A stretch of 64,000 nucleotides of DNA, taken from positions 211,278,151 to 211,342,150 of the forward strand of contig CP136065.1 of NCBI GenBank assembly GCA_032622095.1, written 5' to 3'. The notes beneath the pieces were generated by a model that made no database searches, was not told the origin of the DNA, and worked only from the letters and a program-made list of their open reading frames with translations. Positions 46,208 through 58,020 of the stretch are shown here, in pieces (the first letter of the stretch is position 1; each line of letters begins with the position of its first letter). The translations under genes were made by a program, and so were the position numbers. The stretch comes from Siphonodentalium dalli (taxonomy: Eukaryota; Mollusca; Scaphopoda; Gadilida; Siphonodentaliidae).

Positions 46208-46324
46208 CTGCAACAAGCGTAACAAGAGGTGAATTTAAGTCAACCCTTAAGAGGACACATGAAAAATATATCCAACACTGTCCAACCTACTCCCCAACTC
46301 CGCTATAAAGCCAGAATTCTAATG

Positions 46325-46570
46325 CGACTGTTCTCAATGCAACATGACAGTTTGCTCTCCAAAATATACCTGATAATGTTCGCTTCGAATTTATCGTGGT
46401 ATTGAACTAGGTCGATAAATACTTGAATTACTTTTCTACATACAAACATTATATGGCCCAGAAAGATGGATTGAAGTCATAAAAAATACAACTTCAAACA
46501 CAATGTATGAGTCAGTACAAAAATGGTACCATTTGTATTATTGGGCGTAGCAAAATAACTCTTTAGCCAT
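46325..46570. repeat. dispersed repeat shared with 10900-11080 and 18170-18376
   Basis: TTTGCTCTCCAAAATATACC, GGTCGATAAATACTTGAATT and ACATTATATGGCCCAGAAAG correspond to the other copies. Confidence 0.65.
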
Positions 46571-46639
46571 TTCGAATTGTACTACCGCAAAATAAAATAA
46601 TAATGTGAGCTTACAAAGAATATCTGATATACGCCTAAT

Positions 46640-46960
46640 TTCACTGCCAAAACGCAGTCAAATTCGAAGTCGAATAATGACCGTAACTCATGTGATAATA
46701 ATTGGACAGAACCTATATTCGAAAATGTCATGTAGTTTTAGCTGGGAAACACACATACCAGCTTTGGTTAAGATAAAAATAATCCAAACTGGAGTTACAG
46801 GTCGGAAACCGAAATATTATGAAAACGGTCAAATTCTAAGTCGAAAAAGGACCGTAACTCATGTAAAAATAACTTTGCTATATCATTAGCTGGGAAATAC
46901 ACATACCAACTTTGGTTCAGATCAAATAATCCCAACTGGAGTTATCGATCGGAAACAAAA
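46640..46960. repeat. two diverged tandem units with GGACGG tail
   Basis: AGTCGAATAATGACCGTAAC and AGTCGAAAAAGGACCGTAAC, followed in both by GCTGGGAAA(C/T)ACACATACCA and AACTGGAGTTA. The GGACGGACGGCTGGCTAGAC tail follows at 46972. Confidence 0.65.
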
Positions 46961-47266
46961 ACTGTTAATGGACGGACGGCTGGCTAGACAGACGGCACGA
47001 CAGATGGACGGACGGACTGATTACATAATACAAATGGATCAAAACCGATTGGATTATGTAGCACCTCTCCTTCCAAACATGTTACATTATACCCTAGAAT
47101 CTAACTAGAAAGGAAAATAGATTTCGTAAAAATTTGGCCTGGAACACTGAACACATCTTTAAACTCTTGAATGAAGTTGAGTATCTGAAAAAAATCAAGA
47201 CATCAGAAATGTTCCTTTTATTTAACATAATGCATTTTCATGTCATGCTGTGTCTAAGTAACTTAC

Positions 47267-47330
47267 ATGTCTCAATGTCAGCTCCGGCAATCTTGCCCTG
47301 TGGTCCGAAATGGATTCGGATAAACTTGCC
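47267..47330 (-). CDS. myosin heavy chain exon GKFIRIHF..ADIET
   Basis: A 64-nt exon encoding GKFIRIHFGPQGKIAGADIE plus T and one base of the next Y codon. It follows switch 1 in all conventional myosins and forms part of the central transducer beta sheet. The acceptor is tttctag and the donor gtaagtta. Only one copy was found, so it appears constitutive. Confidence 0.94.
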
Positions 47331-47768
47331 CTAGAAATGGTTAGATATTTTAAGAGGTGATCCAGCTGATTCCGCTGCATAATTCAATGAAATAGGACAC
47401 TTGGCTGTTTTATTCTGGCATAGGTCAAAGTGACCTAGTCCTACAGTTAAAATAAACTGGACCAAATACTAGCTTCAAGGGTATATATGTAAATCGATGA
47501 TTTGTCTACAGCCCAATTGAAAAATAAGAAACATTTTGAATCATGAGCTGAAACAATGTGCCACCTTCCATGAATAATTTCTTGGAGATTCCAGATTAGC
47601 ATATGAGTCCTGTGGCTCAAAAATGTGATAAAATTCTTTCAATTCTAATTTTATTTACAAATGTTGATCAAATAAATCGGAAACATGTAAAATTGAATTA
47701 TGTTCGATCATCTAGATATCACATGTCTATACTTCAAACGGAAGAATTTTCTATCTTTATTTACTTAC

Positions 47769-47861
47769 AAATCTGGAAGAGTTGTTGTTCCTGATGGTCT
47801 TGGCATTACCGAAAGCTTCTAGAACTGGGTTAGCTTGAATGATTTGATCTTCTAAGTTACC
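47769..47861 (-). CDS. myosin heavy chain switch 1 exon, copy b
   Basis: A 93-nt exon, phase 0 to 0, encoding [20 protein letters not shown] then [11 protein letters not shown]. It is one codon shorter than copy a at 52079-52174 and differs at about five positions (IIQ for IVQ, AFG for AYG, KTIR for KTTR). The acceptor is tcctgtag and the donor gtaagtaa. It is the copy nearest to the next constitutive exon. Switch 1 itself (NNNSSRF) is identical, so the isoform difference lies in the helix and loop before it. Confidence 0.94.
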
Positions 47862-48009
47862 CTACAGGAAAGGTGCAGTGAGAAAGGATGGGATGAGTGA
47901 GGATGTTCTAAGGAACATGCTGTGTGTCCGTTACGACTGGATTCCTATACAATTGGAGGAGGATGTTCAATCATAGATCGATATCTAATGTATCTACAAG
48001 TCTAAGGTG

Positions 48010-48250
48010 GCGCTTTAATACTTTTTATACTAAACAGATTTTCCCATTCAGTTATAAAAGTATACAATTGAATGGTCTATTATTATTATTCATTTGTAGT
48101 GGTTTTCAGGAAAAATAAGCAGATAAAACTAAGTACAGAAATAGCACTATTTATTGGAGTGAAATGTTACGATATTAAGTTCAACAAATGACCTGTTGAA
48201 CTTATTATCTGAACATTTCTTAAGGGATAGCTACTCAAGAAAGGGTTTAT
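48010..48250. mobile_element. B-family MITE, left end worn
   Basis: TTTTTATACTAAACAG near the left, CAACAAATGACCTGTTGAAC palindrome, and AAGAAAGGGTTT at the right. Confidence 0.65.
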
Positions 48251-48421
48251 GAAATATTTTAGTATTGGCAATAGAAAGTTTTACCCAACTCATAACTATC
48301 AAGTTTCCGGACATTTCAAATTAGTGAACTTTGCAATGTATTTTCTTATACAATATGTTTCTCCATCAACTACATGGACTCATTGTGATATGGCTTTGCC
48401 GCTAAATTGACGTTAAAAATT

Positions 48422-48900
48422 ATTAAAGGTACTCAATCCGATAAAACTCCTCTCAATTACTATTTCAATGGCTTCGGGGGTCAAAAATATCTGAATCGAG
48501 TCGAGGAAGTCACCCATCAAAGCTCAGATTTGTTAGATATCGATTTTAGAAATCTATTATTTTTCATTATCGGGAATACTATCTGGCCCAGAACTCAGTC
48601 AAAATTGCGTTAAAATTACCACTTCATTTTAGAGTTATCCATCCTTGTCTGTTTGAATAGATTTGGAGTACACATCCAGAGCAGATTGCAGCAGTTATTA
48701 GTACTCATTTCGAGTTAATAACAAATTTCAAAAATCAATATCTAATAACTCTGAGCTTTGTTTGATGGGTTCCTCGACTCGAATCAAATATTTTTTACCC
48801 CCAAAGCCAAAGAAATAGTAATATAGGACCCTCTGATCGGATTGTTGTTGTTGGAATCTGTTGAGATGGGGACCCTCTGTTCGTTTTGAGTACCTTTAAT
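48422..48900. mobile_element. foldback element with ATTAAAGGTACTCAA ends
   Basis: Perfect 15-bp ends. Inner arms AATCGAGTCGAGGAAGTCAC / GGGTTCCTCGACTCGAAT and GAGCTTTGTTTGATGGGTT / ACCCATCAAAGCTC are also inverted. Confidence 0.78.
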
Positions 48901-49148
48901 CAAACAAACAAATCAGCTACATGGACATGATGAAGGCACTACTACCTGGCATGTCATATCTGATGATCATTGTAGTTCAAGCATAGAATATGATGTAATG
49001 ATTAATCCTAGTACCAAACTACAACTCCTGTCTTTGCAAAGCTGCCTTCAGCATTCATTTTTATACCACTTTACTTTCATAACATCATAATATTTAGAGG
49101 GACATTATCCCCACAATTCCTTGGACAACCCCACCACAAGTATGTACC

Positions 49149-49385
49149 TTAACCCTTTGAGTGCCAGGTCTATTTTTGTATCAACCCATATACCCTGTGC
49201 CAATGCATTCTCTTATATATGCGAGTCGACCATATGTCGCCTCGCATATATAAGAGAATGCATTGGCCAACATTTTTTTTTTTTTTTTTTTTTACAATTT
49301 TAATAATTTATTCTTATATTCTTTAACAGACTTATTTTGTAGGTTTAGGGCCGATGAGATCGGCCCCTGGCACTCAAAGGGTTAA
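49149..49385. mobile_element. D-family TTAA MITE with one hairpin cassette
   Basis: TTAACCCTTTGAGTGCCAGG to CCTGGCACTCAAAGGGTTAA. One complete cassette, a T run (49267-49293) and GGGCCGATGAGATCGGCCCC near the right end. Confidence 0.87.
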
Positions 49386-49785
49386 TAATACTAAGCATTA
49401 AGGTATATACCTGTAGTGGGGTTGTCTAACTGGGGGACCTGTGATTATCCCATAGAAACCTTGATGCTTTCAATCTGTGTAAAGCCTTGCTACTGACATA
49501 GTCTTGGCTGATATCATCATTGTCTTGCACTGTTATTTTGTTGAACTTAATTGTTAACTGAACATTTCCCCAAGGAGCTACTTGTCAATTAATAGTAAAG
49601 AAAGGGTTAAATCTGACATATTGTTCATGACAGAAAAAATAAATTTCACCACAAGTTTCAAAATGCCAGGAATAGCGCCACCTTAATGCTAACAAATCTA
49701 ACAGGTTTCTATTTGGGTAGATTGTGACATTTCTTCAGATTTCCAAACAAATACAAAGATGACTTTATAATTCATGATGTTCCTC

Positions 49786-50292
49786 TTAACCCTTTACCCA
49801 ACAAACCGGCCAAAACCGGCCAAATAAAGCTTCAACAGCCTAAAATATCTTCGGTCTGTCTCAATAGAACCATACAAATATGGATATCATTGGAACCGGC
49901 TCCTTGACCACATTGTGATAGCTTCAGTTATGCCCTGTGCCAATGCATTCTCTTATATATGCGAGTCGACCATAGGTCGCCTCGCATATATAAGAGAATG
50001 CATTGGCCTAAAAAAATCTTTTTTTTAACACTTTTTACCATTTTTTCTTACATTCTTTAACAATTTTATAATTTTTAATGTGTTAAGCCAATGCATTCTC
50101 TTATATATGCGAGGCGACCTATGGTCGACTCGCATATATAAGAGAATGCATTGGCACAGGGCCGTTCTGTTGGGTAAAGGGTTAATGTGTTAAGCCAATG
50201 CATTCTCTTATATATGCGAGGCGACCTATGGTCGACTCGCATATATAAGAGAATGCATTGGCACAGGGCCGTTCTGTTGGGTAAAGGGTTAA
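49786..50292. mobile_element. C-family TTAA MITE with tandemly repeated end
   Basis: Orientation opposite to the copy at 29868. TTAA at 49786 and 50182 bound a normal element; the last ~107 bp (cassette plus GTTGGGTAAAGGGTTAA) is then repeated, ending at a third TTAA at 50289. Confidence 0.87.
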
Positions 50293-51123
50293 TGTTTCAG
50301 CACAGGTATTCATTCTTGTCAAAATAATATGCTTATTATAGTTCTCATTTGTTGAAGAAAACAAGAAAATGTACCAATCAGTGATGGTTTCCACACTAGG
50401 ATGTCTGGATAATGGAATTTTATGAAACTTGAAATCACAAAACAGCTGCATATAACAACATACACAGATGAGCATTTGGTGTATGGGTATCATAACTTAA
50501 TAAAAGACATATTTAGTATGATTTCATAAAATAATTTTTTTTTTAAATCATATAATTTTCAATGGAATTCTTTTATATTTAAAAAATTAGAAGAATTCAT
50601 ACATCAAATTATTACATGTTAACTCTTTAAACTCTATAAGATTATGTCGCTGATATCGGTCCAGTTGTAAGACCGTTTATTTTGTAATAACTATAAATCT
50701 TCGCCTAAATGAACTCATTTCATGTAAAAGCTATCCATCTCAGTACATGACTCAATAAAGTTGACAAATCATATTTCAAGCATGGAAAATTTCATCACAT
50801 TTAATCTCTTGCCACATCTGAAAGTGGTAGGAAATAAAACTGTTTGAATACAGACAGCATCTGGAATAAAATTAAATGAAGCAAACAATAAACAATTTAT
50901 CAAGTAATTCAATTGGGGAAAAGAAAAAATAACACAATCAAACTACTGCAAGCAGGTTCTTAGAAATCCTAACGTCATTTATCATCACAGATGTAACAGA
51001 ATAGGGTGACTTCACGTTAAAGCTTTCCAATGGTGGTGAATTTCCTATTCATTTTTGAAGAATGTTATTGACAATGTTAAAGATACCAGGTCTGACTTGA
51101 TACTATACAACTATTACAATAAT
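50293..51123. other. myosin intron without recognised content
   Basis: AT-rich sequence; no TIR, tandem repeat or exon found. Confidence 0.5.
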
Positions 51124-51246
51124 GTCCTAAATAATCAACCCCTAAACCACAGCAGAATGATCGGTGAGAGCTTTCCGATGAATGGCAACAAGCCATATTT
51201 CCGACTCAATAATGAAAAATTTCCCATAATTCTGCTGTTGTTAAAG
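51124..51246. mobile_element. F-family foldback remnant
   Basis: CTAAATAATCAACCCCTAAA, CCACAGCAGAATGATCGGTG and the right arm up to TTCTGCTGTTGTTAA. Confidence 0.7.
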
Positions 51247-51536
51247 GGTCATATACTTCGGGCATTTATACTGTAATTTGGCTCCAAAAATCTTTGAGAC
51301 ACTTGTAATATGAATTACATTTATTTTAAGTAATTTTTGTAAAATTAGTTTTGAAAATTTTATTAATCTTGTGTGAAATTCAATGGGGCGTCTTTGAACA
51401 CTTTGCTTTCTTGTATTCAACAATTATTCAGAACAATTATTCAGTTACATAGGATGTAACTGTCCATGTTGGTAATTGTAATATGGGGAATATTTCTATG
51501 GTAATGCATTACCAAAGAAACCTAATGAAAACTTAA

Positions 51537-51632
51537 AAATCTGGAAGAATTATTGTTCCGAATTGTATTAGCATTCCCATAAGCCTCCAACACAGGGTTA
51601 GCTTGGACTATTTGGTCCTCAAGACTGACTCG
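51537..51632 (-). pseudogene. dead third copy of the myosin switch 1 exon
   Basis: The minus strand reads [20 protein letters not shown] then [10 protein letters not shown] with no stop, clearly a copy of the switch 1 exon. Where the intact copies continue TTT|gtgagt or TTT|gtaagt, this one reads TTT|ttaagt: a single G to T change at 51536 removes the GT donor. The upstream side also lacks a good acceptor in the right phase; the expected leading G codon is replaced by GTC. The invariant K of AKT is N here. The open frame through the splice point ends at LSFH then stop. I read it as a recently inactivated alternative exon lying 447 bases downstream of the intact copy a. The left and right borders are set by alignment to the sister exons. 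Confidence 0.88.
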
Positions 51633-51691
51633 GACTTGATGTGAAGGTCCAGCAAAGGTCAATGATGATGTCAGAGGATCTGAGTGTACAC

Positions 51692-51907
51692 TCAGTAATG
51701 CTCTTAGTAATCGACTCCTTAACCACAGCAGAATTATGGGTAACTTTTCAGGATTTAGTCGGAAATATGGTTTGTTGTCATTCATCGGAAAGCTCTCAGG
51801 GAGAGCTTTCCGATGAATGGCAACGAGCCATATCTCCGACTAAATCCTGAAAAGTTACCCATAATTCTGCTGTGGTTAAGGAGTTGATTACTTAGAGCAT
51901 TACTGTA
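51692..51907. mobile_element. F-family foldback element, full length
   Basis: Same 20-bp ends and arms as 22881-23091. It lies between the intact switch 1 exon a and the dead copy. Confidence 0.88.
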
Positions 51908-52078
51908 GGTGAAGTATAAGATGCAGGGTATATTCACTCTTGGAAAGGAAATCTTTGACATGAAGAAAGTAAAATAAGGAATGGTTCAAATCGCAGGGAG
52001 ATAAACTAATCAAACGGGAAGAGGTTCAAGGTCACACTTCACTCATAGAGGGCGGGGTCAATGCCACTCCGTACTCAC

Positions 52079-52174
52079 AAATCTGGAAGAGTTATTGTTC
52101 CTTGTTGTCTTGGCGTTACCATAAGCTTCGAGCACGGGATTGGCTTGGACTATTTGATCTTCTAATGTACTACC
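52079..52174 (-). CDS. myosin heavy chain switch 1 exon, copy a
   Basis: A 96-nt exon, phase 0 at both ends, encoding [20 protein letters not shown] then [19 protein letters not shown] is switch 1, which contacts the nucleotide phosphates and Mg. The acceptor is ctcaacag and the donor gtgagtac. It is one of three copies of this exon in the window; the other intact one is 47769-47861, and 51537-51632 has lost its donor. Coding content and phase match the myosin exon following the P-loop exon. Mutually exclusive use with 47769-47861 is inferred, since inclusion of both would repeat switch 1. Confidence 0.94.
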
Positions 52175-52342
52175 CTGTTGAGTGTTCACATATTTCAATA
52201 TGATCTTATGACGAGTTATTAGCATAGTATAAATATTTTTTAAATGTTTGCAATTTCATTATTTTTCGTAGTTACTGAAAAACACAGGTTGAGATTTATT
52301 TGCTAATAAGTTCTGAATTTAGGGTTATTAGAAAGTGAGGTT

Positions 52343-52806
52343 AAGCCTGAGTTTAGTGTGCCTGTCATTTGCAGAATGAGGTCCCCAGAGGGTGAATATA
52401 GTGATCCTACCCATCATAGCGGGCTATCATCACCAAATTCACCCTCTGGGGACCTCATTCTGCTTAGGCCTCATCTTCTCTGGAAAGTTTCTTTATTATC
52501 AAATTTCTATAGAAACATCTTCACAAAGATTCTATTTCTTTTTTGGTTTAGTGTCTCTATATCCCCAAATTGGCAGACGACCCATTGCATAATAGAGATT
52601 CCCAATGGGTGTACATCACAATAGTCACCATTTGGGAACTTAAATTTGAGTCTATGTCTCCCATACATGTAGAAGATGAGGCCATGCAGAATGAGGTCCC
52701 CAGAGGGTGAATTTGGTGATGCTATCCCGCTGTGCAGGATAGCGTCACTAAATTCAACCTCTAGGGACCTCATTCTGCAAATGACAGGCACACGAAACTC
52801 AGGCTT
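52343..52806. mobile_element. G-family MITE, complete copy
   Basis: About 464 bp with inverted ends starting AAGCCTGAGTTTAGTGTGCC and closing with the complement of AAGCCTGAGTTTCGTGTGCC. Each arm holds its own hairpin built on GCAGAATGAGGTCCCCAGAG / CTCTGGGGACCTCATTCTGC. The unit is therefore a palindrome made of two smaller palindromes. No coding sequence. Confidence 0.87.
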
Positions 52807-52986
52807 GAGTGAGGTATAGGGTTCATGTGAGTCGTCAAAATTGAACTATAAATGTTCTCAAATCCTGATTGAAGCAAACCAATCATATACAGCAATGTGA
52901 TGTTACGTTACAAATATTTGAATGTCAAACCATGTAGAATTTAAAAAAATATGGAATAAAACTAGCATCTGAAGAAAAACATGGGT

Positions 52987-53388
52987 TTAAAACCCTTTAC
53001 CCAACAAACCGGCCAAAGCCGGCCAAATAAAGCTGCAACAGCCTAAAATATCTTCGGTCTGTCTCAATAGAACCATACAAATATGGATATCATTGGAACC
53101 GGCTCCTTGACCACATTGTGATAGTTACAGTTATGCCCTGTGCCAATGCATTCTCTTATATATGCGAGTCGACCATAGGTCGCCTCGCATATATAAGAGA
53201 ATGCATTGGCCTAAAAAAAATCTTTTTTTAACACTTTTTACCATTTTTTCTTACATTCTTTAACAATTTTAAAATTTTTAATGTGTTAAGCCAATGCATT
53301 CTCTTATATATGCGAGTCGACCTATGGTCGGCTCGCATATATAAGAGAATGCATTGGCACAGGGCCCTTCTGTTGGGTAAAGGGTTAA
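52987..53388. mobile_element. C-family TTAA MITE
   Basis: TTAAAACCCTTTACCCAACA at the left, so the TTAA/CCC junction has two extra A; a clean TTAA lies at 53385. Two hairpin cassettes; same orientation as 49786-50292. Confidence 0.87.
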
Positions 53389-53993
53389 TAAATATGTTTT
53401 CTGAATATAACTTTAACATCTACCTAAAACCATCAATATTAGAAACTATTTCACATCAGAAATGATTCTTTCTTATTGGACGAGAGCTCTGTTCTATATG
53501 GTGTAGTGTTGTGCTAAATTTAACACCCTACTGTACTTGCATAGTATCATGCTAAATTTAGCACTCTACTAAACCAAACTTGCATGCAAAAAGAAATGAA
53601 CAATCTCGAGAACATTATATACATAAATGTGTCCACCAATTAATTTACTAAAGCATGTCCAAATGAAATTAAAACATTACTGTCAACATTTTTTACATAG
53701 GAATGACGTCAACTTAAGAAGAGGCAACATTAGGTTAGATTCACATTGTGGTACAGTTTCAGGTTTTGGTGCATTCAAAACAAAACCTAAATATTTTGCG
53801 ACGATTATATTTCTCTTAAACTGTTTATCGGTAAGTGGGTAATCATAATTGTTTGCAGTAAAACAAGTTGTATATGATTTCTATTAACGTCTTATGAATG
53901 GTATTTGAATTGTCCAGCAGTTGGTATTGGTGTGATACAGTTATATAGTGTACATGCTACAAGGTGAAATATAATAAATAGAGCATGTCTTGT

Positions 53994-54143
53994 CATTAAC
54001 TACGTAGGTATCGTGCCCAGTGGGGTGGGTATAGTTTACTCTGCATTAACTACGTAGGTATCGTGCCCAGTGGGGTGGGTATAGTTTACTCTGCATTAAC
54101 TACGTAGGTATCGTGCCCAGTGGGGTGGGTATAGTTTACTCTG
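53994..54143. repeat. 50-bp tandem repeat, 3 units
   Basis: The unit CATTAACTACGTAGGTATCG continues to GGGTATAGTTTACTCTG; three copies without difference. Confidence 0.92.
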
Positions 54144-54503
54144 CTTTGTGTCGTGAACTACAGCCACCCCACTGGGAACTATGGTATCTGGAGAAGTCGG
54201 CCCCGCGTGAAGTCAGCTTAATTTTATTGATATAGTGTTTATTTAGGCTAATTATGAGGTCCCCAACTTAATTTGATTGATTTAGTGTCGTGTTTGTGTA
54301 GGCTAATTATGAAGTCCGCAATGTTTTCTTAAAGTGACGACGACATTGTTTGAATTTGTTAATTGAATTTGTTATGGTTATATTGTCATTATTGTCAGTT
54401 TCATATTTCAACTCCAAGTCTGCTCTATTTATTAAATATATAGCTCCCATAGAAGCAAGAGATATCCCTGTGTATGACAAAATTATGAACCATCCACATG
54501 AGA

Positions 54504-55448
54504 GACCAGCCTAGAGGGAGACTTGTGAGAGGACCAGCCTAGAGGGAGACTTGGGAGAGGGACCAGCCTAGAGGGAGACTTGGGAGAGGGACCAGCCTAG
54601 AGGGAGACTTGTGAAACATCTTCTCCCTAAATGTGCTACTTCTCCCTATTTCTGTACCAGGGAGAAGTGACTTCTCTCTCATATACCAGTATGCATATCT
54701 TCCAACATCATATTTAACCCTTTACCCAACAAACCGGCCAAAAACACCCAAATAAAGCTTCAACAGCCTAAAATATCTTCGGTCTGTCTCAATAACACCA
54801 TACAAATATGGATATCATTGGAACCGGCTCATTGACCACATTGTGATGGTTACAGTTATGCCCTGTGCCAATGCATTCTCTTATATATGCGAGTCGACTA
54901 TAGGTCGCCTCGCATATATAAGAGAATGCATTGGCCCAAAAAAAATCTTTTTTAACACTTTTTACCATTTTTCTTACATTCTTTGACAATTTTATCATTT
55001 TTAATATGTGTTAAGCCAATGCATTCTCTTATATATGCGAGGCGACCTATGGTCGACTCGCATATATAAGAGAATGCATTGGCACAGGGCCGTTATGTTG
55101 GGTAAAGTATATTTACGGGTTATAATGGTGTTCTTACTCACTATAATGGTTTTGTAAATGGGCTCTCGTGTTGCATGATACTTATTCGATCATTGTAAGG
55201 TGATGTAGGGTGTAAATTGAATCCAGGGAGAAGTGACTTCTCTCTCATATAATCTGTATGCATATCTTCCAACATCATATTTAAAGTATATTTACGGGTT
55301 ATAATGCTGTTCTTACTCACTATAATGGTTTTATAAATGGGCTCTTGTGTTGCATGATACTTATTCGTTCATTGTAAGGTGATGTAGGGTGTAAATTGAA
55401 TCCAGGGAGAAGTGACTTCTCCCAGTTTGAAACCTCTTGGCTGGTCAC
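54504..55448. mobile_element. relative of the CAGGGACCAGC element, rearranged
   Basis: It begins with four tandem units of GACCAGCCTAGAGGGAGACT (54504-54612). AGGGAGAAGTGACTTCTCTC recurs, and a ~179-bp unit is repeated (from 55104 and 55283). It ends near CCTCTTGGCTGGTCACTGGG. A C-family MITE sits inside. Confidence 0.7.
54714..55107. mobile_element. C-family TTAA MITE inserted in a larger repeat
   Basis: Left TTAACCCTTTACCCAACA. The right end is shortened to TGTTGGGTAA joined to AGTATATTTACGGG. A tandem copy of the surrounding repeat (near 55273-55290) shows the unoccupied site ATATTTAAAGTATATTTACG. Confidence 0.87.
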
Positions 55449-55919
55449 TGGGTTAACTTTAATGAGCGGAAGAACTAATTCGCTTATCATTAGGGGAGTA
55501 GTAATGAGGTAAAATGAATCACCTGGGTGCACAGCCAAAGTATTTAAAGCTTTCCAAATGATAAGATTTCTATAATTAAGAAAGTTCCGAGAATTTTAAC
55601 AATGCCAGTGATGCTGTGTACCAGTAAGAGTACATTGAATGAATTTAAATTCTGGCAATGTTCACTTTCTCTTCAATCAAACAGCATAATTTCTAAAAGC
55701 TGCAAGTCAATTCAGCATATTTTCCCTCTAGTTCTATACAGATTTAGAAATAAGTATTGTTTCCTGGGGCACCTAAATATGCTAAGTATTAACACTAGAT
55801 TCCTGAACAGATTATACCTAGCGAATATTTGATATTCGATTCGATGTCGATATTTTATTGGAATTTGAATTTGACTGGACTTTGAAACAACGAATAGTAA
55901 TTTCAACGAGGGTGATGAT

Positions 55920-56818
55920 TGACTAGAGGTGGGACTGTCCCCACAGTGCAATTGCGCTACATGTTTAACCATGTTTAGGCCATATTAACCCTATCAGTGC
56001 CAAGTCCGATTTTTGTATCAACCCATATTTCCTTGGTCATTTTTCAAATTTATTGATTATAATAATGTGATACATTTATGGAAAGAGCTCTAAAAGCACT
56101 GAAAGGGTTAACATATTTGTTTTTCGAAAAAAAAACACAAGGAATACAAGCTCGGACAAAATTATGCAAGCTATAATTGAGCTCTTAATCGTTGGTGCAC
56201 AGGTTCACTGACATAGTGGTAAATATCTGGCTAAGTTAAAAACAAATTGACTGGGAAACATAGGAATACAAGCTTGATTTCAAAGCAAAATTGGGTTTGA
56301 CAAGTTCACAGACGAGTCGGGCGTTAGATAGACTTAACAACATAGGGCCTGAATTTGGTGAATTCGGAGAGCCAGACATAGAAGACGTGGACATAGTGGC
56401 AGAAGGCAGCGTCCACTAACAGCATAAGGTATCATAAGGTATAAGGTATAAGGTAAGCTAAGGACACATTTATACATGTTGCAAAGTCGAAAAAGAAGGA
56501 TAACTCTAATAATAAAGTCGGATGGACCTCCTAATTGCAGGTGCACAAATTCACATAGTACTAATTATATGTACCTAGTTTTTTTTTTAAATTAATGAAA
56601 AATGTAGGAATACAAGCTTGGACAATGTTGCGACCACATGTCCCCAAAACGAAAAATTTACCCAACCCCAAATAATACGTAATCCTATAGGATTAAGTAT
56701 TATTGGGGATGGAGTAAATTTTTGTTTTCGGGACCTGCTGTTGTGCCCATGGATGACAAGCTAGACAAGCTGATTCCTATATACCCCCCCTCATAACTTC
56801 CTTACAGGGGGTTATAAT
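55920..56818. mobile_element. relative of the ATACCCCCCG element
   Basis: CTAGAGGTGGGACTGTCCCC at the left, GGAATACAAGCTCGGACAAA twice inside, ATACCCCCCCTCATAACTTC and GGGGGTTATAATT at the right. It contains the D-family fragment. Confidence 0.55.
55986..56110. mobile_element. D-family TTAA MITE, shortened palindrome
   Basis: TTAACCCTATCAGTGCCAAG through one arm, then a jump at GGAAAGAGCTCTAAAAGCAC to the right end GAAAGGGTTAA: most of one arm is deleted. Confidence 0.75.
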
Positions 56819-57128
56819 TAACCTCTTCGCTGCTAAATGACGTTATGACATCATATGCTGGGCTGTTGACATTATTGCCATTTTCCAGTTGAAAAATATA
56901 ATGGGAAAGTTGAAAGGCTCTTATCATTCACAATCATGGAACATCATACACTGTTTGAAATTTTGAGATACAGCTGTTCCGATGCACCAATATCTGAATT
57001 CCAGTTATGAATAATGGCCTACTGCTAGTGTGCTGAAGTAGGTCCATAGTACCTACGGACCATATAGAACACGACTTGCACTTTTACGTCTATAATACTT
57101 ATGGACGTCATAGCAGCGAAGAGGTTAA
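56818..57128. mobile_element. H-family TTAA element
   Basis: TTAACCTCTTCGCTGCTAAA at the left, GCAGCGAAGAGGTTAA at the right, TTAA on both sides. 311 bp, non-coding, lying just downstream of the P-loop exon b (in the myosin sense). CATGACATCAT-like words recur inside. Confidence 0.8.
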
Positions 57129-57360
57129 CATGATTGATCATCATGATCAAGTGAGGGATTCCGAACCATTGTATCCTGGTGATTTTATAATCAATATATT
57201 TCTTGGTTTCACGCAGAAAGGAAATCACACTGGGGAGAATTTGACCAATTAATGGAAATGCATGCAAGGTAATCAATGTTTCCAAAAAACACTAGAATGA
57301 ACCCGTATAGGAGTGAAGGACTCGGGGAAATGTGAAGGCCATGCGATCACTCGATTGTAC

Positions 57361-57475
57361 CTTCTTGACAACAGTGTCATCCTTGGCAGGACCGGCCATT
57401 TGCCCAGCAGCTACACTTGCGAAATACATTATCACTTTTTTAGTGTTTTCGGTTTTTCCAGCTCCGGATTCACCA
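57361..57475 (-). CDS. myosin heavy chain P-loop/loop 1 exon, copy b
   Basis: Second P-loop exon: [20 protein letters not shown], then a loop 1 ending PAKDDTVVKK. It is 115 nt (one base plus 38 codons), flanked by ttctcaacag and gtacaatc. Entry and exit phases equal those of copy a at 60355-60463. The P-loop is unchanged, and the differences start after VI and are concentrated in loop 1, which is two residues longer here. Scallop makes striated and catch myosin from one gene with alternative exons in this region, so this is expected for a mollusc. The donor gtacaa is weaker than gtaagt in copy a. Confidence 0.94.
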
Positions 57476-58020
57476 CTGTTGAGAAATGATAATTAATAGT
57501 AATTAATAATTAATTAATATTATTACTGTTGTTAGATACACAAATCACAACTATCGTGCATATACAAGTAGCATTAATATTGTGGATGATAATTTAAATG
57601 ACCAGCTGATGACATATAGTTCGTAATAGTAATCATCATCACTAATTAATAGAAAATTATTAGTTAAACAGTGAACTCATGAGTTGTTAGAAGTCATTAG
57701 AGAAGAATCGGCATACAATAAAATTCCATGGAAGTCATACTAGATCTGATATTAAAGGAATCATTGAGTCCCAGTGTATTCCAATTAAGCAACTTTTTGA
57801 AGTTATAATTGACATCGAAATAAATAACGGAGGTAATATATTTCTCAGTTAATACCTATTTCTTTATAATGTATTTGACAGTAAGTAAAGGTCCCAGCTC
57901 GAGATTACATGACTTAGGTGACTGTTGTGAGCCAATTTCACTTTGCATCGTTTACGTTCATATATTTTCTCCCACCCATAAAAAGTCACCTAACATTTAA
58001 TATTAAGGAACAGGTATTAA

